The position numbers and the translations under genes were made by a program. From positions 1-10,069 of the forward strand of contig JBBQIR010000074.1 of assembly GCA_038325105.1 (NCBI GenBank): a stretch of 10,069 nt of DNA. The letters are read 5' to 3'. The stretch comes from WSXY01 sp038325105 (GTDB taxonomy: Bacteria; Actinomycetota; Coriobacteriia; Anaerosomatales; Anaerosomataceae). This document shows positions 1-6,035 of the stretch, piece after piece (the stretch's first letter is position 1; every line of letters begins with the position of its first letter). The notes under the pieces are model-generated. The model worked only from the letters and a program-made list of their open reading frames with translations. It did no database searches and was not told where the DNA came from.

Positions 1-48
1 CGTCATTCACCTGCTGAGCTACAGCTGGTTTGACATGGGTTTTGATGT
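1..48. other. Non-selA sequence at window edge; possible end of an inserted element or an assembly junction
   Basis: Read on the minus strand, SelA similarity is strong up to the Leu codon at 51-49 (DTGL, where the family continues LLKVH). It then stops, and the frame reads nine unrelated residues before TAG at 21-19. The 48 bases are about 48% G+C by my count, against about two-thirds in the flank, and they use A-ending codons rare elsewhere in the window. That fits the end of an insertion sequence, which would also explain why the contig begins here. No transposase or second inverted repeat is visible, so the element type cannot be named. A chimeric assembly is the main alternative. Confidence 0.4.
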
Positions 49-705
49 GAGTCCCGTATCAGGCGTCATCGCGTTCTCGTAGTCGCTCAGGTGGGTCTTG
101 TTGGTGGTGCCGACCTCGACCATCCGCGCGCCACCCTCGCGCATGATGTCCGGGATGCGGAAAGAGCCGCCGATCTCAACAAGCTGCCCGCGCGACACGA
201 TCGCTTCCTTGTCGCGCGCCAACCCTGTGATGCCGAGGAGAACCGCCGCCGCGTTGTTGTTGACGGCCATCGCGGCCTCGGCGCCTGTGAGTTTGCAGAT
301 GAGTTGCTCCACGTGCACGTGCCGGCTGCCGCGCTCGCCGCTCTCCACGTCGTACTCGAGTGTCGAGTACCCGCCAGCCACCTCGGTGACGGCGTCGACT
401 GCCGCTTTCGCGAGCTGCGAGCGCCCGAGGTTCGTGTGCACGACGATGCCAGTGGCGTTGATGACGCGACGGAGCGAGCGCTGCGCCTTGAGGGCCACCA
501 GCACCACGACCGCCGAGGCGACCGCGTCCTCGGACGTGTCCGGCTCGGCACCAGCGAGGATGTCGGCGCGAAGTGCGTCAAGCGTCTCCCGGATAGCATC
601 GGTCACGAGGGTGCGCGGGTGCACGACGGCAAGTGCCGCGATGTCCTCGCGCTCGAGGAGGCGATCGACCTTCGGCAATGCGCGGAGAAGCGATTGTGTG
701 TCCAT
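19..705 (-). CDS. selA: L-seryl-tRNA(Sec) selenium transferase, N-terminal half only (disrupted)
   Basis: SelA is a PLP enzyme that converts Ser-tRNA(Sec) to Sec-tRNA(Sec) using selenophosphate from SelD. Residues 1-219 match the family: the N-terminal helical domain with LPKVDRLL (10-17), then the start of the aminotransferase-fold domain with INATGIVVHTNLGR (82-95), VNNNAAAVLL (148-157), SRGQLVEIGGSFRIPD (171-186) and EVGTTNKTH (197-205). A full SelA has about 460 residues, and its PLP-binding lysine (Lys295 in E. coli) lies beyond the break near 48/49. As it stands, the product cannot be a working SelA. ATG at 705 and ATG at 714 are both possible starts, and neither has a clear ribosome site. 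The open frame runs upstream to 906, but that part overlaps the divergent PASTA gene and does not look like SelA. Confidence 0.88.
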   Translation of the reverse strand: MDTQSLLRALPKVDRLLEREDIAALAVVHPRTLVTDAIRETLDALRADILAGAEPDTSEDAVASAVVVLVALKAQRSLRRVINATGIVVHTNLGRSQLAKAAVDAVTEVAGGYSTLEYDVESGERGSRHVHVEQLICKLTGAEAAMAVNNNAAAVLLGITGLARDKEAIVSRGQLVEIGGSFRIPDIMREGGARMVEVGTTNKTHLSDYENAMTPDTGLTSKPMSNQL

Positions 706-761
706 GTACGCCATTCTAGCCGAGGCGGGGCACACTGTGGCGTTCGTGCTCCTTGATACCC

Positions 762-767
762 TACACT
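762..767 (+). promoter_or_regulatory. Possible -10 box for the PASTA gene
   Basis: TACACT fits a sigma-70 type -10 box (4 of 6 bases, including TA and the final T). Its last base is 10 nt before the GTG codon at 778, so a transcript would have almost no leader. Leaderless mRNAs are common in actinobacteria, and no ribosome site is visible before GTG 778 or ATG 781. No convincing -35 box is present. This is weak evidence. Confidence 0.25.
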
Positions 768-777
768 CGCAGTACAG

Positions 778-1143
778 GTGATGACGATTCCCGAGGCCAA
801 CAAGGCGCTCGGAATCCGCACGGAGATCACGCTCGTCGAGTCGTCCGAGGCTTCGGCGGGGACCGTCATCGATCAGTCGCACGAGCCGGGAACAAAGACG
901 CACCACGACGACATCGTCCGGCTCACCGTCGCGGGACCGCTCACCGTTCCCGACATCGTGGGCATGAACAAGTCCGATGCCTGGGCGAAGCTCGGCGCGG
1001 CGGGATTCGACTCCGACTACACGTTCGACCCGACCTCGACCGAACCCGCAGGCAACGTGCTCTCCCAGGAGCCGGCTCCCGGCACGCAGGTGATGGATCT
1101 TGTCGTGTCCTTCGTCATCGCTGGCGCGAATCCCAACCCGTAG
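778..1143 (+). CDS. Small PASTA-repeat protein (two repeats), possibly a gene remnant
   Basis: The product has about 121 residues and is almost entirely two PASTA repeats. Repeat 1 is residues 2-52 (MTIPEANKAL, then AGTVIDQSHEPGT) and repeat 2 is about 55-117 (VPDIVGMNKSDAWAKL, then AGNVLSQEPAPGT). PASTA domains usually form the extracellular part of PknB-type kinases or penicillin-binding proteins, where they bind peptidoglycan fragments. Here there is no kinase, membrane segment or signal peptide. Repeat 1 lacks its first strand (the VPDVVG part), because a stop codon in this frame lies at 754-756, just upstream. Two readings fit: the 3' remnant of a larger gene, or a short protein from a leaderless message. 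It is divergent from selA and convergent with the yedF-like gene (13 nt gap). GTG 778 and ATG 781 are alternative starts. Confidence 0.75.
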   Translation: MMTIPEANKALGIRTEITLVESSEASAGTVIDQSHEPGTKTHHDDIVRLTVAGPLTVPDIVGMNKSDAWAKLGAAGFDSDYTFDPTSTEPAGNVLSQEPAPGTQVMDLVVSFVIAGANPNP

Positions 1144-1156
1144 GGATGAGGAGACG

Positions 1157-1495
1157 CTAGCCGACGCTCATCACGTCGCTCGCCGCCATAAACGCCTCGA
1201 CGGTGCCGGCCATGGTGCCGACCTCGCCAACCGCAAGGGCGTCCGTGAGCGCATAGTAGTCGAGACACGTGCCGCACGACTTGATCGCAACACCCTCGGC
1301 GGCAAGCATCTTGATGTCGTCGAGCGCCCCTGAGTCCTCGCAGGTGAGCCGCACTCCCGAGTTCATGAAGAGCACCGCCGACGGCGATGCGTCGGTGCGC
1401 GCAAGCGAGTAGAGGAACGACTGCATGAGTTTGAGGCCGAGTTCCGCCTCGCCATCACCGATCCTGTCCGAATTCACGAATACGACTTTGGCCAT
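1157..1495 (-). CDS. DsrE-family protein resembling the C-terminal domain of YedF (selenium metabolism)
   Basis: This 112-residue protein matches the DsrE half of proteins annotated as selenium metabolism protein YedF: VVFVNSDRIGDGEAELG (4-20), FLYSLA (27-32), FMNSGVRL (43-50) and SCGTCLDYY (73-81). The CGTC pair (Cys74, Cys77) is the likely sulfur- or selenium-handling site. Typical YedF has about 200 residues with a TusA/SirA-like domain in front; that domain is absent here, and only 46 nt separate this gene from selD. The start is ATG 1495, preceded by GAAGGGA with 7-nt spacing. Its place between selD and selA on the same strand supports a selenium role, perhaps delivering selenium to SelD. 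The biochemical role of YedF is not settled. Confidence 0.82.
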   Translation of the reverse strand: MAKVVFVNSDRIGDGEAELGLKLMQSFLYSLARTDASPSAVLFMNSGVRLTCEDSGALDDIKMLAAEGVAIKSCGTCLDYYALTDALAVGEVGTMAGTVEAFMAASDVMSVG

Positions 1496-1510
1496 GAGAC
1501 CGTCCCTTCA

Positions 1511-1539
1511 GAAAACCGAGCGTGGCGCATTGGCCACGC
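1511..1539 (-). terminator. Hairpin plus short T run between selD and the yedF-like gene
   Basis: On the minus strand, directly after the selD stop codon, GCGTGGC (1539-1533) and GCCACGC (1526-1520) form a perfect 7-bp stem around a 6-nt loop. TCGGTTTTCT follows. This resembles a weak intrinsic terminator or attenuator that could lower expression of the downstream gene relative to selD. The T run is short, so read-through is likely. Confidence 0.45.
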
Positions 1540-1541
1540 GA

Positions 1542-2570
1542 CTACTTCACCACGATCGTGCCGGGTTCGCCCGCGAGGAACCGCCCGACCACGCTTGCTT
1601 CCTCACCACGCGCTTCAAGTGCGCCGAGCATCTCGTCGAGCCGCGACGGGTCGACCGCCATGAGCAGTCCGCCACTCGTCTGCGGGTCCGCGAGCACACC
1701 GCGCCATGCCGCATCCGCCGGACCCCACGTCACGTGCGGCTCGAGGAACGCCAGCACGTCGGCCGTGCGTCCCGGTTTCACGCCGCCCTCCGAGTACTCG
1801 AGCACGCCCGGCCACAACGGCACGCCGTCGAGTTCGATCTCGGCCGCCAGACCGCTACCGAGTGCCATCTCCCGCGCATGACCGAGGAGCCCGAAGCCGG
1901 TGACGTCGGTGCCTGCGTTCACGCCGACTTCCACCATCGCTTCGCTCGCAGCCCGGTTCAGGTGCGCCATCGACTCGATGACCCGCGCGAGTGTCTTCTC
2001 GGTCTCGAGGCCATTCTTGAGCGCGGTAGTGAGGATCCCGACGCCAAGGCGCTTCGTGAGCACGATGATGTCGCCGGGCAGTGCCCCGATGTTGCGCACG
2101 ACCTTCTCCGGGTCGCAGACTCCCATGACCGAGAGGCCGTACTTGGGCTCCTTGTCGTCGATCGTGTGCCCGCCGACGATGACGGCGCCGGCTTCGCGCA
2201 CCTTGTCGGCACCACCCTGGAGCACCTTGGCGGTGATCTCGGGGGGAAGCGAGCACGGCATCGCGAGGAGGTTCATCGCCGTGAGCGGTCGCCCGCCCAT
2301 CGCGTAGATGTCGGAGAGCGCGTTGGCAGCCGTGATGCGCCCGAAATCGTACGGGTCGTCGACCATCGGCGTGAAGAAGTCGACCGTGAGCAACACGGCC
2401 TGGTCGCCCAGACGGTAGACAGCAGCGTCATCGGACGTCTCGAACCCGACCATGAGGTCATCGGAATGACCCGGCGTCATTTGCGCGAGCACGGCCTCGA
2501 GGTCACCCGGACCCCATTTGGCGGCTCAACCCGACTTGGTCGAAAGCTGTGTGAGTCGAATCTGATCCAT
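1542..2570 (-). CDS. selD: Selenide, water dikinase (selenophosphate synthetase), itself a selenoprotein with Sec15
   Basis: SelD makes selenophosphate from selenide and ATP. Read with TGA as selenocysteine, the protein has 342 residues, the usual family length. The N-terminus runs LTQLSTKSG-U-AAK, with Sec15 and Lys18 matching the catalytic Cys17 and Lys20 of E. coli SelD. Other family motifs follow: SDDAAVYRLGD (46-56, ATP/metal binding), ANALSDIYAMGG, VGGHTIDDKEP, TDVTGFGLLGH and DPQTSGGLL. The start is ATG 2570, preceded by GAGGAG at 2580-2575 with 4-nt spacing. A conventional gene caller would start at GTG 2492 (codon 27) and lose the active site. The TGA is at 2528-2526, with a SECIS-like hairpin after it. 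It is the first gene of the selenium locus, with its own TATAAT box. Confidence 0.95.
2499..2528 (-). promoter_or_regulatory. Selenocysteine UGA codon and bacterial SECIS-like hairpin in selD
   Basis: UGA at 2528-2526 is followed after 10 nt by GGGGTC (2515-2510), a 5-nt loop CGGGT (2509-2505) and GACCTC (2504-2499). The 6-bp stem contains one G-U pair. The loop starts 17 nt after the UGA and has a G at its second position. Both features fit the published pattern for bacterial SECIS elements, which bind SelB to decode UGA as Sec. The pairing was worked out by hand, not by a folding program. Confidence 0.75.
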
Positions 2571-2587
2571 GACGCTCCTCGGTCAGC

Positions 2588-2607
2588 ATGCGGCGAATGG
2601 GCCGCAT
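2588..2607 (-). promoter_or_regulatory. Hairpin in the selD 5' untranslated region
   Basis: On the minus strand ATGCGGC (2607-2601) pairs perfectly with GCCGCAT (2594-2588) around the loop CCATTC. It lies between the predicted transcript start (about 2621) and the ribosome site at 2580-2575. It could be a translational control element. E. coli selAB mRNA has a SECIS-like leader element that binds SelB, but this loop does not resemble a SECIS loop, so the role is unknown. Confidence 0.4.
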
Positions 2608-2627
2608 AAGCGGAGGTGATTCAAAGT

Positions 2628-2633
2628 ATTATA
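2628..2633 (-). promoter_or_regulatory. -10 box of the selD promoter
   Basis: The minus strand reads an exact TATAAT (2633-2628), conspicuous in high-GC DNA and about 58 nt before the selD start. Transcription would start near 2621. No good -35 hexamer is found at 16-18 nt. Instead a perfect 10-bp palindrome, CGTGCGCACG (2645-2654), sits over the upper spacer and the -35 position, where a regulator could bind. Confidence 0.6.
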
Positions 2634-2671
2634 GCGCGACCCAACGTGCGCACGCCACGAACCGGGCAGCG

Positions 2672-4027
2672 TCAGCGCCCGCCGCGAACGTCCTCGTCGG
2701 CAGGGAACGGCTCGCACGGCTCCGTGAACAAGAAGCCCTGGCCGAACTCGACACCGAGTTCGAGGAGCTTGTCGAGTTGCGCATGCGTCTCGATCCCCTC
2801 GGCAATGAGTTTGACGCCCATGCGCGCGGCGAAGGTCACGAGGCTGTCGATGAGCTGGCTACGCACCTCGTCGGTGTCCACACCCTGTACGAGCGACAGG
2901 TCGATCTTGAGCCACTCGGGCTTGACCTCGGCGAGGCACTGGAGCGAGCCGTAGCCCGCGCCGGCGTCGTCGACCGCAACAGCAAAGCCGAGCGTGCGCA
3001 GGTACTCGAGTGTCGAGCGGAACGCCGAGAAATCCGTGATGGCGGAACGCTCGGTGATCTCGAGAACGATGTCGGCCGGCGAGATGCCGGACTCCGAGGC
3101 GAGCGACGAGAACACGACGTCGCGCAACTCCGGATCGGCGACGGCCTCGGGCTCGACGTTGATGAACATGAGCCGGCCTGCCGGCATCGTGCGCGCGGTC
3201 TCGAGCGCCTTCTTGCGGCACAGACGCTCGAGCTTTAGCACCAGGTCGGCGTCGTAGGCGATCTTGAAGAGCTTGTCGGGACGCTCGAACTCGCTGTCCT
3301 TCGGGCCGCGCGTCAGTGCCTCGTACCCGATGACCTCGAGCGTCGACAGACGGAGGACCGGGTGCACGAGGGTCCGCACGTCGCCCGCATCGATGATGTC
3401 CTGCAGACGGCACTTGCGCTGCTCGGCGTCCCGGAGTTCTTGGGAGTCGGCCTGCTCGAGCGCGTTGTCGAGCGCGTCGTGCACGAGCCGCTCAAGCCGG
3501 ACCTTCTTGTCGACGCGCATGGTCGAGGCGCCCACGTAGCAGCCGAACTTAGGAAAGAGCGCCGGATCGAGCACGCTCTTGAGCTCCTTGCGGATGCGGT
3601 CCTGCACACGACGGGCAATCTTCATAAGGCTCTCGTACGCCATGTGATCGCTCGTGCGGGGCGGCGACAGCAGCACAACGAACGCGTTACCCGAAATCAT
3701 GAGCTCGGCGATCATGTCCGTATCACGCAGCTCGGCTCCGGTGATGGCCTCGAGCGCAGCGGCCACATGCCGCATGACGTCGTCGAAGACCTTCCAGCCG
3801 TAGATCTCCTCGATCTTGGAGTACTTCACGACGTTCAGGCACAGCAGCGAGATCTCACCACGCTCATCGAGAAGCGATTCGATGCGGGGGAAGAGTAGTG
3901 GCGTCGTGGGGAGACCGGTGACGGGATCGAACAGCAGGCGCTTGATCTCGGGGTGATCGCGAATCGCATCATGGAACTCGAGCCATGACTCAAGGAGGTA
4001 GTCGTGCACCTCGTGACGCTCGTACAT
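2672..4027 (-). CDS. Cyclic-di-GMP phosphodiesterase: degenerate GGDEF domain plus EAL domain
   Basis: This 451-residue cytoplasmic protein has a short helical N-terminus, a GGDEF-type domain (about 34-200, opening with DPVTGLP) and an EAL domain (about 215-437). The GGDEF active site is lost: SGNAF (112-116) replaces GGDEF, and the metal-binding Asp region reads LNVVKYS. It may still bind nucleotide or act structurally. The EAL domain keeps the residues needed for cyclic-di-GMP hydrolysis: E236-A-L, N290, E323, D353-D354, K374, E410 and Q430-G. Loop 6 reads DDAGAG instead of the usual DDFGTG. The start is ATG 4027, since the open frame further upstream (to 4153) overlaps the preceding gene and is not family-like. 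It lies 28 nt after that gene, as the last gene of the cassette. No membrane segment is visible. Confidence 0.9.
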   Translation of the reverse strand: MYERHEVHDYLLESWLEFHDAIRDHPEIKRLLFDPVTGLPTTPLLFPRIESLLDERGEISLLCLNVVKYSKIEEIYGWKVFDDVMRHVAAALEAITGAELRDTDMIAELMISGNAFVVLLSPPRTSDHMAYESLMKIARRVQDRIRKELKSVLDPALFPKFGCYVGASTMRVDKKVRLERLVHDALDNALEQADSQELRDAEQRKCRLQDIIDAGDVRTLVHPVLRLSTLEVIGYEALTRGPKDSEFERPDKLFKIAYDADLVLKLERLCRKKALETARTMPAGRLMFINVEPEAVADPELRDVVFSSLASESGISPADIVLEITERSAITDFSAFRSTLEYLRTLGFAVAVDDAGAGYGSLQCLAEVKPEWLKIDLSLVQGVDTDEVRSQLIDSLVTFAARMGVKLIAEGIETHAQLDKLLELGVEFGQGFLFTEPCEPFPADEDVRGGR

Positions 4028-4055
4028 GTGATACCCCGTCCCCAGACTCGTTGTC

Positions 4056-6035
4056 TTAGCCGAACGTGATCCTGAGCGCCGCGACTCCGTTTGGAGCGAG
4101 CGGCACGCCGAACGCCTTCGCGCCGACCTCAGCGGGCTTGCCGCCGCGCACATCCTGCACCGTCGCCACGACTCGCGGCGTGGTGATCGTCGCCGTCATC
4201 TTCTCGGCATTGTGACTCAAGACAAACAGAATGTCGTCACTTTCGCCGAGGAAGTGCGCGAGCTCCGCCTCCGGCGTGTCGCACTCGATCATGGCCCCGG
4301 CACCCGCCGACATCGCCACCGAGCCGTACACGGTGCGGAGCAGCCGGCGGACCGGCGTCGGTGTCGCCCACGGGTCGTTCTGCGCGATCGCACGCTCAAG
4401 CGGCGTGGCCATGAAGACCGCTTTGCCCTGGCCGTAGTGGTTCGTGGTGAGGAGCGGGTTGCCGGTGGCGTCGGTCGCCACCACGGTCGCGCCGCTACCG
4501 GTGAGGCGCGCGTAGTGCGGCAGCTCCATGCGCGCATCGAACGACGCGAGGTCGCCGAGAACGCCCGGCTGCGCGACCCGGCACGTGAACGTATGTCGCG
4601 GACCACCATCGCCGAGGAACTCCACCCCGAAGATCTCGCGAACCGCCGGATCGGCGTCTCCGCCGCCGTACGAGAAGACGACCGAGCCGCCACCCTGCAC
4701 GAACGCGGCGAGGTCCGCCCACATTGCGGGCGAAAGTTTCGCGGCCGAGGGGATGTAGAGCGTGTGGTAGGCGCCGAGTTCGTCGCCTTCGCGCGCGATG
4801 CCGACCGGGACGTGCGCCTCTTTCGCGGCGATATACGCCTGCAGACACGCGCGCGGGTCGTAAAGGCCCGCGAGCGATGGCAGCGATTCGTAGCGCTCGG
4901 CCGGGATGATGACAGCCGCTCGCTCGGGTGCGAGCGCGTAACGTCGCGGGTCCATGCGTGCGGCGACAGCAGCGAAGCGGCGCACCTCGGCAAGAACCGG
5001 CTTAGGCTCGCCTGCCGTGTCGATGACGCCCACGAGCACCTCGTACGGGTCGCGGAAGTACGGCTCGCGCTTCTCGGCTTCAAGATCGCGCCAGCGCCGG
5101 AGCGACACGCCGCTTGCGCGGTTCATGAGCGCCGAGTAAAGCGCGGTGCGCACGTACGCGGCCTCCTCGGAAGGCGAGTAGTCAAGCGAGTGAACGCCGA
5201 TACCATCGACGGTGACCGGCAGATCTCGGAGTGACGAGCGCAGCAGGAACGAGTCGGTGTACGTGGCCGGACCGGACGTCACGGGGCCCTCGGCGATGTA
5301 CGCGCGGTACGGCGCGGTGAGGTGGCTCGTGGCGCGCTCACACAGGTCGATCGCGCCGCGCGGGTCTACGCCGGTCGCACGCAGGAGCGTCTCCGGGTCG
5401 ACGCCGAGGAGAATCGGTCGATCGGGATCAACTTCACGGATGGCCTCGCGGAGCGTGGTCACCCACTTCTCGAGAGCGACCTCGGTCGTGAAGCCGGAGA
5501 GGAACGCCTCGTTGGCGAGGTCCCATGCGGATACGGCCGACTCCGCGCGGTAGCGGTTCACCACGCGCTGCACGAGAGAGAGTTCGCGCTGGATGAGGTA
5601 GTCATCCGTGCGCGGATCGCGCCGCTTGCCCCACGGGACGTCGTTCATCTCGGCGAGGCGGTCGTCGGCGAAGAAACACATGATGAGCTTGAGGTCATGC
5701 GCGCGGGCGGCCGTAACGAGCGTCTCGAGACGCTCGGACGCGTCCTCGTCGTACTGACCGACCTGTGGCTCAAGCACACGCCACGAGGCGTACACCCGCA
5801 CGAGCGAGATACGCGCGGCCGCTATCGCGGCGAAATCAGCATCGACGTCGCGATCGTACCAATCGCCCGGTGAGCGGCGCTCTTCATCGAGCGGGTAGTA
5901 GTCCACGCCGATCGGGAAGTCGGGGTTGCGTACCGGTATCGGCGCACGCTCCGGAGCCGCAGGCTTAGGAGTCGGCTTGGGTGTGGTCTTCGCCGCCGGC
6001 TTCCTGGCGCTCGACGTGCGCTTCTTCTCGGCCAT
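4056..6035 (-). CDS. Glycoside-hydrolase-like protein (clan GH-A type TIM barrel) with apparently missing nucleophile
   Basis: The protein has 659 residues. Residues 1-36 are a Lys/Pro/Ala-rich linker with no signal peptide. A TIM barrel follows (about 40-365), opening with FPIGVDYYPLD and LVRVYASWRVLEPQVGQYD, as in GH42- and GH5-like enzymes. AWDLANEAF (170-178) carries the NE pair (Asn175, Glu176) expected of the acid/base on strand 4. On strand 7, where a family member reads like PV-x-x-x-E-F-G, this protein has PVTVDGIG (273-280), so the nucleophile Glu appears to be Gly. Residues about 372-545 resemble the amidotransferase-like domain of GH42 enzymes, and the C-terminus is probably a beta-sandwich. 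The TPR gene's TAG directly precedes the ATG, and GGAGGTGA (6050-6043) is a strong ribosome site. Substrate and activity are unknown; a binding role is possible. Confidence 0.8.
   Translation of the reverse strand: MAEKKRTSSARKPAAKTTPKPTPKPAAPERAPIPVRNPDFPIGVDYYPLDEERRSPGDWYDRDVDADFAAIAAARISLVRVYASWRVLEPQVGQYDEDASERLETLVTAARAHDLKLIMCFFADDRLAEMNDVPWGKRRDPRTDDYLIQRELSLVQRVVNRYRAESAVSAWDLANEAFLSGFTTEVALEKWVTTLREAIREVDPDRPILLGVDPETLLRATGVDPRGAIDLCERATSHLTAPYRAYIAEGPVTSGPATYTDSFLLRSSLRDLPVTVDGIGVHSLDYSPSEEAAYVRTALYSALMNRASGVSLRRWRDLEAEKREPYFRDPYEVLVGVIDTAGEPKPVLAEVRRFAAVAARMDPRRYALAPERAAVIIPAERYESLPSLAGLYDPRACLQAYIAAKEAHVPVGIAREGDELGAYHTLYIPSAAKLSPAMWADLAAFVQGGGSVVFSYGGGDADPAVREIFGVEFLGDGGPRHTFTCRVAQPGVLGDLASFDARMELPHYARLTGSGATVVATDATGNPLLTTNHYGQGKAVFMATPLERAIAQNDPWATPTPVRRLLRTVYGSVAMSAGAGAMIECDTPEAELAHFLGESDDILFVLSHNAEKMTATITTPRVVATVQDVRGGKPAEVGAKAFGVPLAPNGVAALRITFG

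Noticed and set aside
1..25. Text on the minus strand resembling a tRNA D-arm (GTAGCTCAGCAGG)
   Set aside because: No acceptor, anticodon or T arm can be formed in the available sequence; the match is short and at the window edge.
98..781. Plus-strand open frames opposite selA
   Set aside because: Antisense to conserved SelA sequence; Ser/Arg-rich translation without motifs.
706..906. Upstream extension of selA
   Set aside because: It overlaps the divergent PASTA gene and has no SelA similarity; the family start matches ATG 705 or 714.
1542..2492. SelD starting at GTG 2492
   Set aside because: It lacks the catalytic Sec/Cys and Lys residues and has no ribosome site; the upstream ATG with in-frame UGA explains the family N-terminus.
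1425..2609. Long plus-strand open frame opposite selD and the yedF-like gene
   Set aside because: It is a compositional shadow of high-GC coding sequence; its protein is Arg/His-rich with no family motif, while the minus strand encodes clear SelD.
4028..4153. Upstream extension of the EAL gene to an earlier start
   Set aside because: It would overlap the end of the preceding gene by about 98 nt and adds Arg/Ser-rich sequence unlike the family; ATG 4027 fits the domain start.
4212..5234. Long plus-strand open frame opposite the glycosidase-like gene
   Set aside because: Arg-rich, no recognisable domain, and fully antisense to a gene with clear motifs and a strong ribosome site.
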